64,000 nt of DNA, from NCBI RefSeq assembly GCF_013520865.1, contig NZ_JACDXJ010000002.1:1-64000 (forward strand). Direction: 5' to 3'. The position numbers were made by a program, and so were the translations under genes. The notes under the pieces are model-generated. The model did not search any database, had not been told where the DNA came from, and worked only from the letters and a program-made list of their open reading frames with translations. This document shows positions 26,159 to 34,957 of the stretch, piece after piece. This stretch comes from Microvirga mediterraneensis (GTDB taxonomy: Bacteria; Pseudomonadota; Alphaproteobacteria; Rhizobiales; Beijerinckiaceae). Position 1 is the stretch's first letter. Each line of letters starts with the position of its first letter.

Positions 26159-26593
26159 ATGTTTGCAAATTGCCAAAGCCTGCCAGCTCTTGCCTATGGT
26201 TCTGTTGAGCCTGCTGTGAATTCATTCGCAGAGGGGCGATGGCCGGCGGAAACCGCTCTCCTGAAGCTTGGGACTGCACCCGGTACGAACAATCCGGGCG
26301 GTCAAATAACACACTTCATCCCCAGCGCTTTCGGGACAGTGCAGGCCCGTCGAGACAAGCGTAAGGCAACGCATCAGGAATGGGCGCCGCAGGATGATGC
26401 CCAAGACACTGCGCAGGCGGGGCTGCTTCCGTTTGATCAGTATTGCCCTCATGAGTGGTTATCAGAGTTACGTATCGTGACGATGAGCATTCCAACATCA
26501 GAAAGACTACGCCAAGCGGGTCCGCTTCCGACCAGTGGGCTCAGGCGAACATCGCCGCGTCTGTTGCAGTTTGCTGGTGGAGAGGTGTCATGA
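26159..26593 (+). CDS. Doubtful ORF between MerR-type promoter and tlpA-like gene
   Basis: 144 codons without recognisable domain, signal or helix. In its favour: it starts 43 bp after the -10 box of site 2, and its stop overlaps the start of the TlpA-like gene (ATGA at 26589-26592 region), which would give translational coupling. Against: no clear RBS and an unusual, unstructured composition. It may be a leader rather than a protein. Confidence 0.3.
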   Translation: MFANCQSLPALAYGSVEPAVNSFAEGRWPAETALLKLGTAPGTNNPGGQITHFIPSAFGTVQARRDKRKATHQEWAPQDDAQDTAQAGLLPFDQYCPHEWLSELRIVTMSIPTSERLRQAGPLPTSGLRRTSPRLLQFAGGEVS

Positions 26594-27144
26594 GCTTTTG
26601 GAAGCAGGCCATGACGTTCGCCATGTTATTGGCGATTGCCCCTACCCTCGGCTGCACTCCGGTGTCTGCAAATGAACTTCCTGAACGCCTCCAAGCTCAT
26701 GAAGCACCGCGACCCGTGCCAGCCGTCGCGTTCAAGGGACAGCGCGACGAAGACCTGACCCTGGCCAGCTTCCGCGGCAGGTTCGTTGTGCTGAATATCT
26801 GGGCTACCTGGTGCGTGCCGTGTCGTAAAGAAATGCCAACTTTGGACCGTCTACAGAGCCGCTTTGACAAAAAAGACGTTGTGGTCGTTGCGCTCTCCCT
26901 AGACCGCAAGGGCAGCGAGGTGGTCGATAAGTTCTTTCGCGAGATTGGCGTCGAGCACCTTGTGCCTTACCTGGACCCGAGTGGCCGGGCATTGCGTGAG
27001 CTCGGACTTGTCGGATTGCCGGGCACCCTTCTCATCGATCGAAATGGCCAGGAGATTGGCCGCCTCCTTGGTGAGGCGGATTGGAGTAGTCAAACGATGG
27101 TAGAGTTCATCAAGGCCAAAGCTGGTGCTGCTACGCAGCCTTAG
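26589..27144 (+). CDS. TlpA/ResA-like periplasmic thioredoxin
   Basis: 184 aa. Signal or lipoprotein signal (FAMLLAIAPTLGCTPVSA), then a TlpA-type thioredoxin fold: FRGRFVVLNIWATWCVPCRKEMPTL (WCVPC active site near residue 77), VALSLDRKGSEVVDKFF and GLVGLPGTLLIDRNGQEIG with cis-Pro. Reduces periplasmic disulfides, for example in Sco or CuA sites. It is the first recognisable gene after MerR-type site 2, so it is probably metal-induced. Confidence 0.88.
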
Positions 27145-27178
27145 GAACCTGAATTTTCCCCAAGGGCGGTACCTGTCG

Positions 27179-27838
27179 TCAGCGGTTGGCCGTGGTCGTT
27201 GGCGAAGTCGCGATGCCTCCAAGAGAGGCCCAGGCTGCGGCGTCCGCGCTTTCAATCTTGATATAAGTATAGCCGGTCTGCGACCACGGCAGCACGGCAT
27301 TTTTCTTGTTGTCGAGTACGAAGTCGCCACGATCCGTCCGGACGAGCATGACAGCATGTCCTGCCCCGGTCTCGTCAATGACAACGGCCATACGCATTGC
27401 ACGCCGAGGCCAACCCTGCAGCACCAATTCCTTACGTTTGACGAGTTGGTAATCCTCGCAGTCGCCGTATCCATCCTCTGCGAAGTCCCAACGGTCTGCT
27501 TTCCCCCAATGATCGTCGTCCGTTTTGGCCTTGATGGTTTGGTTCACACGCCTGTTGGTGGAGGTCAGGGTACTCCAGAGCTGCGGAGTAAGAGTGACGG
27601 TGCGTGGCTCCTTCATGTCGACGGTGCATTCGCTTGGCATACGATCGCAGAACTCCGTCCAAGCGACCGTTGGATTAGCTGCTCCCTGCGCTTGCAGCGA
27701 GCTTGTCTGCACTGGAGTGAAGGTCTGAGCTTCTGCTGTTCCCGAGCCAATTGCAATCAGCCCGCCGATAACCACAGAATAGAGTCGATTGCGGGTGACC
27801 CCGCACACCGTGTGACGCTGATAGAAAGCCTGAACCAT
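27179..27838 (-). CDS. Transglutaminase-like cysteine peptidase (BTLCP), second copy
   Basis: 219 aa with signal peptide. DUF920 core as in the 18031 paralogue: HWGKADRWDFAEDGYGDCEDYQLVKR with catalytic Cys, VIDETGAGHAVMLVRT (His) and DFVLDNKKNAV (Asp). The two copies are close in the core and differ at the N-terminus. Start MVQAFYQ at 27838 rather than 27868. It is divergent from the small membrane protein gene at 27954 across a 7-bp inverted repeat. Confidence 0.9.
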   Translation of the reverse strand: MVQAFYQRHTVCGVTRNRLYSVVIGGLIAIGSGTAEAQTFTPVQTSSLQAQGAANPTVAWTEFCDRMPSECTVDMKEPRTVTLTPQLWSTLTSTNRRVNQTIKAKTDDDHWGKADRWDFAEDGYGDCEDYQLVKRKELVLQGWPRRAMRMAVVIDETGAGHAVMLVRTDRGDFVLDNKKNAVLPWSQTGYTYIKIESADAAAWASLGGIATSPTTTANR

Positions 27839-27852
27839 TGCCCCGCCGCCCT

Positions 27853-27872
27853 TTGATTGTTGAATCAATCAA
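27853..27872. promoter_or_regulatory. Inverted repeat between divergent genes
   Basis: TTGATTG-ttgaat-CAATCAA, perfect 7-bp arms with a 6-bp centre, sits between the BTLCP gene (minus) and the small membrane protein gene (plus). It resembles TTGAT-N4-ATCAA boxes of FNR/FixK but has the wrong spacing. A shared operator is inferred. Confidence 0.4.
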
Positions 27873-27953
27873 TGACAAGGGGCCGAGGTCGGCGCAAGAT
27901 GATAGTTAAACATGAGTTAACGCGCCGCACCTATCTTGGTTCCGGAGAGTGCA

Positions 27954-28163
27954 ATGCGAAAGAAGCAACATCAGAGCCCGCCGGACAATCTCCTCAGGTT
28001 ACAAAAGCGGCGGAGCGTCGCCTTGGGCCTCACCTTGTTCGTGACTGCCGTGATCGTCTATGCGATCTCGTTTATTAAAACGCGCGAGCTGGAAGAGCAG
28101 CGACATCAAAAGGATCCCCAAGCACATGCTTTGAGGCCTTCGAGGCCCAGCACCTCCCCGTAA
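27954..28163 (+). CDS. Tiny single-helix membrane protein, paralogue of 21776
   Basis: 69 aa. Basic N-terminus, one helix (SVALGLTLFVTAVIVYAISF) and the charged tail KTRELEEQRHQKDPQAH shared with the 21776-21952 product. RBS CCGGAGAG before ATG 27954. The longer TTG start at 27936 is less likely. No MerR-type operator here; instead the inverted repeat at 27853-27872. Conservation of the tail in two copies with different promoters argues for a real function. Confidence 0.7.
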   Translation: MRKKQHQSPPDNLLRLQKRRSVALGLTLFVTAVIVYAISFIKTRELEEQRHQKDPQAHALRPSRPSTSP

Positions 28164-28509
28164 GAACAATTGTCGCTAAAGGGCCGTCGTCGAATGCCTG
28201 CGAGAATGAGATTTTTGCCAAACGGGTAGGTCGGTTGAGAAAATGGCTTCTGTAATAAACGGCTGCTTCAGGCCCGGATGAGCCCTGTAAAGGTATCGGT
28301 GCCATGCACTGCTCGCCGCTGTTCGGTGTAAAGGGACGACGTCGCGCCGTTCGTCTGGCTCGAGGCCTGATGAAGTTCGCCAGAACCGCACCTATGTCCG
28401 AATCCCGTCTATATCAGACAGCATCCACCTGCGTTGGCACGACTCTCGTTGCCTTGGTCGGCATGCGCGAACGTTTCTGTCTCAGGTAGCGCATTGCATG
28501 GGGCGCTGG
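28164..28509. other. Gap without convincing gene
   Basis: About 350 bp between the small membrane protein gene and the YHS protein gene. Short open frames only; no RBS-supported start, dyad or RNA seen. Confidence 0.5.
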
Positions 28510-29022
28510 TTACGGATCTGAGTGCAGCGGCCGCTTCCGGGGCAACATCACTTGGATTGGAAGGTGGCCTGTGAGGTGCAGCCAGTTATCATCAGCTTGC
28601 TTGATATCACTGATCGTGTCGTTGAACCAAAAGCCGTTGAAAAGCTTCGGGCAATTGAGATAGAGGCGTCCGTATACAATCATCCACGACTGAGGATCTG
28701 CATCGAGAAGAAGCCCCTTCGCTACTCCGTTGGCACAGAAGCCCCCATACGCAGGAGTGTAGCGTTCAGGATCCTGCTCAAACAGACGCTTGCTCGCATC
28801 GCTTGAGAACAGCCACCGTACACCATCGTGTTCGGTCCAGAGTTGGTCCTGCCCCTTTCGTGCCTCACCATCAGTGAAGTAAGCGACCGGGTCATGTCCA
28901 TAAACTGCGATGCCTTGGTTCCCCAGCACATTAACTGGGGCCTCACTGGACCGGGCCGCTGCCGATCCACAGAAAAGTGCAAATCCGATCATGGCCCATT
29001 GGTGGGCCGCCGACGAACCCAT
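28510..29022 (-). CDS. YHS-domain secreted protein
   Basis: 170 aa. Signal peptide (WAMIGFALFCGSAAA), then the family core GIAVYGHDPVAYFTDGEARKG and YTPAYGGFCANGVAKG, followed by PQSWMIVYGRLYLN, the pattern of YHS domain-containing periplasmic proteins. YHS domains often bind metals through Cys, as in CopA here, but this group has a single Cys. Start 29022 is chosen for the AGGGGA upstream. A metal-sequestering role is inferred. Confidence 0.85.
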   Translation of the reverse strand: MGSSAAHQWAMIGFALFCGSAAARSSEAPVNVLGNQGIAVYGHDPVAYFTDGEARKGQDQLWTEHDGVRWLFSSDASKRLFEQDPERYTPAYGGFCANGVAKGLLLDADPQSWMIVYGRLYLNCPKLFNGFWFNDTISDIKQADDNWLHLTGHLPIQVMLPRKRPLHSDP

Positions 29023-29103
29023 GTGATTCCCCCTCATTGAACCGCAGGACCACAAAAAGTGCGGTGGGCCACCCACCATGTTCGGCCCGACTTCAAAGAC
29101 CTC

Positions 29104-29439
29104 TTAATCGGCCCGCCTGACAAGCGATGTAGGTCGTCTGTTGGAGGCTCTAATACTGCAGCGCGCGGTACAGGTGGCTTTCAAGAGAAAGAAAGTCGCA
29201 CTGCCGCACAAGACGGCTCCGCCGATGGCCGAAAGGGTGATTGCAAGACCAAACTCAAGCATTTCGCCTAGGCCCGCGTTGGATGCTTGCTCCCACGCTA
29301 TGGATGATGAGGACAGGATCAGAGCGCCGACGCCAAGCCCGACTGCCCAGGATACGATCCGCGCCCATCCTATTCTAATCTTTTGCAGATCACGGCGCCC
29401 GGATGAATGTATTGAATGAGGTGTCACGTACGGAACCAT
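29104..29439 (-). CDS. Possible small membrane protein
   Basis: 111 aa with two predicted hydrophobic segments (IVSWAVGLGVGALILSSSSI and FGLAITLSAIGGAVLCGSAT). No family recognised and no clear RBS. Fills an otherwise empty 460-bp stretch between envelope genes. Confidence 0.35.
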   Translation of the reverse strand: MVPYVTPHSIHSSGRRDLQKIRIGWARIVSWAVGLGVGALILSSSSIAWEQASNAGLGEMLEFGLAITLSAIGGAVLCGSATFFLLKATCTARCSIRASNRRPTSLVRRAD

Positions 29440-29541
29440 GTTTGATGATCATGGGGGCAGAAACAGCCATCCTTGCGGCGCCCGTCTATCCTCTGTCCAG
29501 GAGTGTAGATCTGTGTTGGAGGTGCGGAGTATATCATCGTC

Positions 29542-31575
29542 CTATGGCATTGCCGCCCTGAACCCCGTTGATCTGCTGACAAGGGTATCGATTTGCTCCC
29601 GCTCGCGCTCGAACTGCGTCAGCGCGTCCCCAGTCAGTTCGCTTTCACGAGGGACGCGGATTTTAAGTGCATCGATAAAGCGGCCGTTGACGAGCACCTC
29701 ATAGTGAAGGTGCGGCCCTGTCGAAAGACCCGTGTTGCCAACGTACCCGATCACTTGCCCCTGGCGAACCTTCACGCCGGCTCTGATTCCGGTGTTAAAC
29801 CGCGATTGATGGGAGTATGCCGTTACATAACCATTGGCGTGCTCGATTTCGATGCGGCGCCCATAACCGCCATCCCATTCTGCCTTGATGACGGTACCAT
29901 CCCCTGCCGCCAGGATTGGAGTTCCCGTTCGGTTTGCCCAGTCAACGCCAGTGTGCATCTTCGTGTAGCCTAAGATCGGGTGGCGGCGGGCGCCAAAACC
30001 CGAGCGGAGTTCCCCGTCAACGACCGGCTTGCGCAGCAGGAACTTTCGTAATGAACGACCTTGCTCATCCAAATAGCGCACCGAGCCGTCCGAAGAGGCA
30101 AAATGATACACCTTTTTGACCTCGCCTCCAATGGTCAGGCTGGCGTACAGAATCTCCGGACGCTTCTGATCGCCCTCCTCTTCCGTGCCATAGAGAACCT
30201 CCAGCGCGTCTTCGGATGAGACGCGGTGCAGAAGGTCGACATCGTCTCCAAAGATCTGGATGAGATGCTCGATAAGTTCGCGCGGCAGATCATTCTTGGC
30301 GCCTGTCTCATACAGGCTTTCATAAAGGCGCGCCCCGCCGCGCCCTTCATCCCCGCCCCCCTCCTCTCTCGAGGCTCCGGCATTCTGCCGATTGGCGTCT
30401 TCTCCCGGAGGGGTGACTGACACGAAGACGCCGCGATCGGTGGTGGCCGCAATGCCCTCAATCCCCCATTCCCGAAGGGCGATCACGCGCACGATCTGCC
30501 GAGGATCGCCCAGCCGGGGGCCCGGGGCGATAAGGATTCTCAGCTGATGGCCTTCGGTCATATTCTCGATCTTGACGCGGCTCGCCAGGGCGGAGGTGAT
30601 CCCGGCAATCTGCTCCGGAGTGGCACCATAGCTGCGTAAAACTGTCTCGAGCGTTTCCCCTGTGCTGAGCACCACATCCCTCTCCTCGACGAGAGGAGGC
30701 ATGGCATTCTGATCGAGCTTCGGCAATTCGGTGACGTTCTCCGGAACAACCCGAACCTCGATTGTGCTGAACGGATCGTCAGGGACATGGGCATAGCCAA
30801 GCGCATCTCCGAGGCCTTCCGGCTGCCGCAGGGTCCGCGACAGCATCTGCTGCGAGGGAATGGGCACTGAGGTCCGGCTCCCCGACCCGTTAAAGACCCG
30901 GCGCTCTTCCTCGATCAGCGCAAGCACGTCGCTGTCACTCAGCGAAGGAGCGCTTGCCTCGACGGCAATCGAGGCGAGATCACGCCAGACGACCGAGACG
31001 TCCGCGTCTGCTATCTCCGGAGCAAGTTCCACCGAGCGCAAATCACCCTGCTCGGCATAGAGACGGAGAGGATTGAAGGGCGGGATGTCGGAAGCGTATG
31101 TTCCGGCCGTCAGTGACAGATTGCTGGCCACCCGAGTGAATTGGCGAGTCTTGATGACCTCGCGGTTGCCGATGCGCGACGTCATCGGAGCCCGAAACGT
31201 CTGCTTGGCTGACATAACGGCTTCGGACCGGTTCAGCTTGTCACCCTTCTGAGCCACTGTCGTGGTTTTATCGCCCATGCGATCGACGCGAGCCGCCGCC
31301 ATGTTTGCCGGCTTGGCTGCTTCTGGCGTGTTGGTTCTGCCGTCCAAGGCGATATAGATGGAACTGCCAATCAGGCCACCTCCCATCATCGCGAGAAGGA
31401 AACTTGCGCCCAACCATCGCAAAATGGTGCCCTTCTGGGACGTGCTCCAGAGGTAGCCCTCGCCGGTAGGAAGGAAGGGGTCGTCGTTCATCCACTGGGC
31501 ATCAGTCCCTAACCCGGAGCGCGGGAGGTAAGCCGCCTGGTTCAATCGAGTTCGCTTCGGATCCTGAAGGGGCAT
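29542..31575 (-). CDS. M23-family peptidoglycan endopeptidase, membrane-anchored
   Basis: 677 aa. One N-terminal membrane segment (LGASFLLAMMGGGLIGSSIY), a long periplasmic middle with a LysM/opacity-like region (VVLSTGETLETVLRSYGATPEQI), and a C-terminal M23 (LytM) domain: SGFGARRHPILGYTKMHTGVDWA (HxxxD zinc ligands), PHLHYEVLVNG (HxH). The zinc ligands are intact, so it should cut peptide cross-links. It counterbalances the 3-3 cross-linking enzymes around it. Confidence 0.9.
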   Translation of the reverse strand: MPLQDPKRTRLNQAAYLPRSGLGTDAQWMNDDPFLPTGEGYLWSTSQKGTILRWLGASFLLAMMGGGLIGSSIYIALDGRTNTPEAAKPANMAAARVDRMGDKTTTVAQKGDKLNRSEAVMSAKQTFRAPMTSRIGNREVIKTRQFTRVASNLSLTAGTYASDIPPFNPLRLYAEQGDLRSVELAPEIADADVSVVWRDLASIAVEASAPSLSDSDVLALIEEERRVFNGSGSRTSVPIPSQQMLSRTLRQPEGLGDALGYAHVPDDPFSTIEVRVVPENVTELPKLDQNAMPPLVEERDVVLSTGETLETVLRSYGATPEQIAGITSALASRVKIENMTEGHQLRILIAPGPRLGDPRQIVRVIALREWGIEGIAATTDRGVFVSVTPPGEDANRQNAGASREEGGGDEGRGGARLYESLYETGAKNDLPRELIEHLIQIFGDDVDLLHRVSSEDALEVLYGTEEEGDQKRPEILYASLTIGGEVKKVYHFASSDGSVRYLDEQGRSLRKFLLRKPVVDGELRSGFGARRHPILGYTKMHTGVDWANRTGTPILAAGDGTVIKAEWDGGYGRRIEIEHANGYVTAYSHQSRFNTGIRAGVKVRQGQVIGYVGNTGLSTGPHLHYEVLVNGRFIDALKIRVPRESELTGDALTQFEREREQIDTLVSRSTGFRAAMP

Positions 31576-32480
31576 GTGCGGGACGGGTCAATCAAGGGGA
31601 ACAATTCGCATCGGCAGGAACTCTCCCAATGCGCTGAACGATGCAGACGCGTGCGAGGAAAAAACGCGAAGGCTGGAGGATGAATCGGTGCAGCGCAGGT
31701 GCTGACGCAACATGTCGGAAGTGTGGCGCGACCGCGCGCAAACGCGCTTCGAGAGAGCTCCTATTTTGGTTTGATCGCTGCGAGGGCGCGATGCGTTCTC
31801 CAATCAAGTGGTGAGTTCAGCGTTTGTGATCCGTCTGCATGTCTTGAGTTGATTAGGATTCCATCACTCAACGCCAATCATCGTGTCGCCGCTCCCCGTC
31901 GGGAGAACGTCCAGGTGCCGTTTCGAACCTGCCCCTTTGTGGCCCTTGGTTCCGCTCAGGCCGGCATGGAATTTCGCTGCGCAATCACGCCTTCGAAGCT
32001 GTTGTATAATCCGTTCTAGCGGTTGCTCACTCGGCTTTAGCCTCTCTGCTCTCAAGACATCAGGTCGACGAGATCGTATCCCAGCCAATAAGGGTAAAAC
32101 CGTGATTGGAAACTCATTGATCGCGAGCAAATTGTTGCGAAGTGATTGCCCTGCTGATCTTTTGCAGCAGGGTCCCACCAGGGCCTTTCGTCGATTCGCG
32201 GAAGGCGAGCGTTCGAGCCACAGATCCCGGGTGCGCTCCATTCGGCTGGCAGGGCCTCGCTCCCGTCATTCGATTGTGCCAGACGCACCCTCGACCGCCG
32301 GTCACGAATCCCCTCCCCTCGTCCCGCTCGGGCTGGTGACATTCCTTTGCTCAAACTTTTTGGGAAAGAGCATGGAACGTCTGTCCTGTCGTAGAGGCGC
32401 GCGCCTGCCGCTGCCTCGCTCATAGGGCAGAATGGCGGCCACGGGACGCATGGGGCCGTCCGTACAGTGGCGAGGGGTGT
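31576..32480. other. Gap of about 900 bp without recognisable gene
   Basis: Several overlapping open frames up to 180 codons on both strands, none with an RBS, signal, domain or codon pattern like its neighbours. I see no dyad of the MerR type. Probably decayed sequence. Confidence 0.5.
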
Positions 32481-33254
32481 TTAACATTGCGCTTTGCCGC
32501 AACTCCGCACATTGGCGATCGCCTGCCGAAGAGGCTCCGGTCCGACAGCCCCGGCGATCACTTGATCACCAATCACAAAAGCGGGGGTGCCGCTGAGTCC
32601 AAGTTTGTCAGCGAGCAGAGCATTAGCTTCGATAACACTGCGTCCGCTCGGGCTTTCAATGTCCTTGTCAAGTTGCGCTATGTCGAGGCCCATGTCCTTT
32701 GCCACTGCTTTGGCTTTTGCGCCGTCGACCTGCCCGCGCATCTGCATGAGGCGCGTGTGATACTCAAGAAGCCTATCACCCTTAAGTTGTTGCCGGGCCG
32801 CAAGTGCGACCCGGCTTGCTTCAAGCGACTGTGGTCCAAGGACCGGAAATTCCTTAAGCACGACCCGAAGTTTTGGATCAGCCGTGATCAGCGCCTTCAC
32901 GTCTGCCGCAGCCTTTTTGCAATAAGGGCAGTTGTAATCGAGGAACTCAACCAGGGTGACGTCGCCTTGCGGGTTTCCGATCACGTAATCGGACGGTGAG
33001 TTGAAGATCGTGTTCTTCTCCGTGCGGAGGACCTCTGCCTGCGATCGTGTCTGCGCCTCTGCATTGCGGCGTTCAAGCTCGGTCATCATTTCTTGCAGCA
33101 CTTCGGGATTCTTCAGAAGGTACTCCCGTGCGATCTCACCGATGGCTTTGCGCTGCTCGTCGGTGAACCCAGCGGTTTGGGCTGCAGCGGGGTAGGTTAG
33201 GATAACAGCGCTGTAGAATGCCGCGGTCAGAATTGGGATGCGGAATTTTATCAT
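32481..33254 (-). CDS. DsbA-family oxidoreductase (ScsC/BdbD-like)
   Basis: 257 aa. Signal peptide (PILTAAFYSAVILTYPAAA), an N-terminal helical region (EIAREYLLKNPEVLQEMMTE) typical of ScsC-type proteins, then VTLVEFLDYNCPYCKKAAAD (CPYC near residue 111) and cis-Pro GLSGTPAFVIGDQ. ScsC-like proteins give copper tolerance in enterobacteria by oxidising or isomerising periplasmic thiols. The C-terminus has an extra Cys pair (CGKAQC). The remnant at 10505-10650 belongs to the same family. Confidence 0.9.
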   Translation of the reverse strand: MIKFRIPILTAAFYSAVILTYPAAAQTAGFTDEQRKAIGEIAREYLLKNPEVLQEMMTELERRNAEAQTRSQAEVLRTEKNTIFNSPSDYVIGNPQGDVTLVEFLDYNCPYCKKAAADVKALITADPKLRVVLKEFPVLGPQSLEASRVALAARQQLKGDRLLEYHTRLMQMRGQVDGAKAKAVAKDMGLDIAQLDKDIESPSGRSVIEANALLADKLGLSGTPAFVIGDQVIAGAVGPEPLRQAIANVRSCGKAQC

Positions 33255-33489
33255 TGAAGGTTGCCTTCAGTTCTCTGGAGATGTTGCACGGGATCACGCT
33301 GCACAGGGAATGAACCGGCAGCCTGATCGATAACAAATCGGCCCTGGACCCGGGCAGCGCCGTCGACGCTTGAGAGCAGAAGCACTCCGCTCTTGGCTGC
33401 CCCACTCTTGGCGCAGTGCAGGTGGCGAGCGTCGCGCCGACTTCCGAAGTTGGCTTGCTCTTCCCATACCCAGTCTCCTGCGCAGCTGA

Positions 33490-34026
33490 TCAGGAGGAAA
33501 CGGGTGCCGCCGGACGCTTACGCCCAAACAGGTCCCCGATCACAAGCACAATCGCGCCAAGGACGATGGCAACATCAGCTATGTTGAAGGTGGGCCAATG
33601 CCAGGTTCCAACATAGACGTCGAGGAAGTCTGTCACGGCGCCTTGGCGGATGCGATCAAGGGCATTGCCAAGTGCGCCGCCAGAGACCAGCCCAAATGCA
33701 ACCGCCTCAAGATGTGAGCTAGCGCGTCGTGCCCAGAGCAGTAGGAAGCCGACGATCAGCAGCGTTACGCCGGTCAACGCTAAGGGGTAGTCCTCGAAAA
33801 CAGTTTTCATGAGGCCGAAGCTGATCCCGGTGTTGTATCCAAGCGTCAGGTTAAAGAAGGGCACAATCGGTATCACCCTGGGCGGCTGCATCACCACCTC
33901 AAGGATCAACCACTTCGTGATCTGATCGACGAAGGCTGCAGCTGCGACGGCCAGAAGAGCTGATGTTAGGTGAGCAGGACCAGGTGAGGCCATGAGCGGT
34001 TCGTCATCCGATGCGAGAATGGACAT
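33490..34026 (-). CDS. lspA: Prolipoprotein signal peptidase (signal peptidase II)
   Basis: 178 aa, four membrane helices. DQITKWLILE, then GALGNALDRIRQGAVTDFLD and FNIADVAIVLG carry the two catalytic Asp residues. Cleaves lipoprotein signal peptides after lipidation. It follows the CzcD gene by 13 bp at the end of the zntA-czcD-lspA operon; accessory lspA genes are known next to zinc/lead efflux genes (the PbrB/PbrC region of Cupriavidus). The housekeeping copy is presumably on the chromosome. Confidence 0.92.
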   Translation of the reverse strand: MSILASDDEPLMASPGPAHLTSALLAVAAAAFVDQITKWLILEVVMQPPRVIPIVPFFNLTLGYNTGISFGLMKTVFEDYPLALTGVTLLIVGFLLLWARRASSHLEAVAFGLVSGGALGNALDRIRQGAVTDFLDVYVGTWHWPTFNIADVAIVLGAIVLVIGDLFGRKRPAAPVSS

Positions 34027-34039
34027 ATCAGCAGGTCTC

Positions 34040-34945
34040 CTACAGGAAGCGGTGTCCGGCCATCGCGTCCGGGCAAGGGACCCGCTCGTACTGCAACGTC
34101 ACATGGCCGATTTTGAAGCGATCTCGCAACATCCTGTTCATCTCCTCGAGAAGGATGTCCTGGTCCGCTGCCCGTGAGGGGGCAACCATATGCGCTGTCA
34201 AACAGACACGGCCGCCGGTGAGGGACCAGACATGAAGGTCATGAATATCCGTCACTCCGGACACTTCGGTCATAGCAACTCGGATTTCTTCGACGTCGAG
34301 CCCTTGAGGGACCCCCTCAAGCAGCACATTCAGAGCATTGCTGAACAGCGACCAGGTGCGTGGGAGAACCCACAGGCCGATCCCAATTGCGACAAGAGAG
34401 TCAATCCATGTCAGTCCCGTGAAGCGGATCATCAACGCGGCCGCGATGACACCGATCGATCCGAGAAGATCACTCCACACTTCCAGATAGGCCCCCTTGA
34501 GATTGAGGCTCTCTCCTTGCGCTTCCGAGAGGATGCGCATGGCTAGAAAGTTTACGACCAGCCCGATCACAGCAATGACGAGCATCGATGTTGACTGGAT
34601 CTCTGGAGGTGCGCTCAGCCGTCGATAGGCTTCGACAAGGATATAAGCCGCGACACCAAAGAGCAGGATCGCGTTTAAGGCTGCGGCCAGGATCTCAAAG
34701 CGCTCGTAGCCGAAGGTGCGCCTGAGGTCCGCGGGGCGTCGGCCAATGCGAATCGCCGCAATGGCAATGGCAATCCCGAACACGTCTGTGGCCATGTGAC
34801 TGGCGTCAGAGATGAGCGCGAGACTTCCGGTCAGGACACCGCCCACAATCTCGGCCACCATGAACCCTGCTGTCGGGATCAGGGCGACCCAGAGCGCCCG
34901 CTCATGGCGCTCCGAAGCTGAACCGTGGCTATGATGGGCGGACAT
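34040..34945 (-). CDS. czcD: CDF-family zinc/cadmium/cobalt exporter
   Basis: 301 aa. His motif MSAHHSHGSASERHE, six helices with LISDASHMATDVFGIAIA (TM2 HxxxD) and EVWSDLLGSIGVIAAALMI (TM5 D...), and a C-terminal domain (VTDIHDLHVWSLTGG). TM5 has SD in place of the HxxxD His, as in CzcD-type proteins that may take a wider metal range. 12 bp after zntA, 13 bp before lspA: one operon under MerR-type site 3. Confidence 0.9.
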   Translation of the reverse strand: MSAHHSHGSASERHERALWVALIPTAGFMVAEIVGGVLTGSLALISDASHMATDVFGIAIAIAAIRIGRRPADLRRTFGYERFEILAAALNAILLFGVAAYILVEAYRRLSAPPEIQSTSMLVIAVIGLVVNFLAMRILSEAQGESLNLKGAYLEVWSDLLGSIGVIAAALMIRFTGLTWIDSLVAIGIGLWVLPRTWSLFSNALNVLLEGVPQGLDVEEIRVAMTEVSGVTDIHDLHVWSLTGGRVCLTAHMVAPSRAADQDILLEEMNRMLRDRFKIGHVTLQYERVPCPDAMAGHRFL

Positions 34946-34957
34946 AGGCCAGCCTAA

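Noticed and set aside
31576..32480. Overlapping ORFs up to 180 codons
   Set aside because: None has an RBS, typical composition or domain; probably chance frames in GC-rich DNA.
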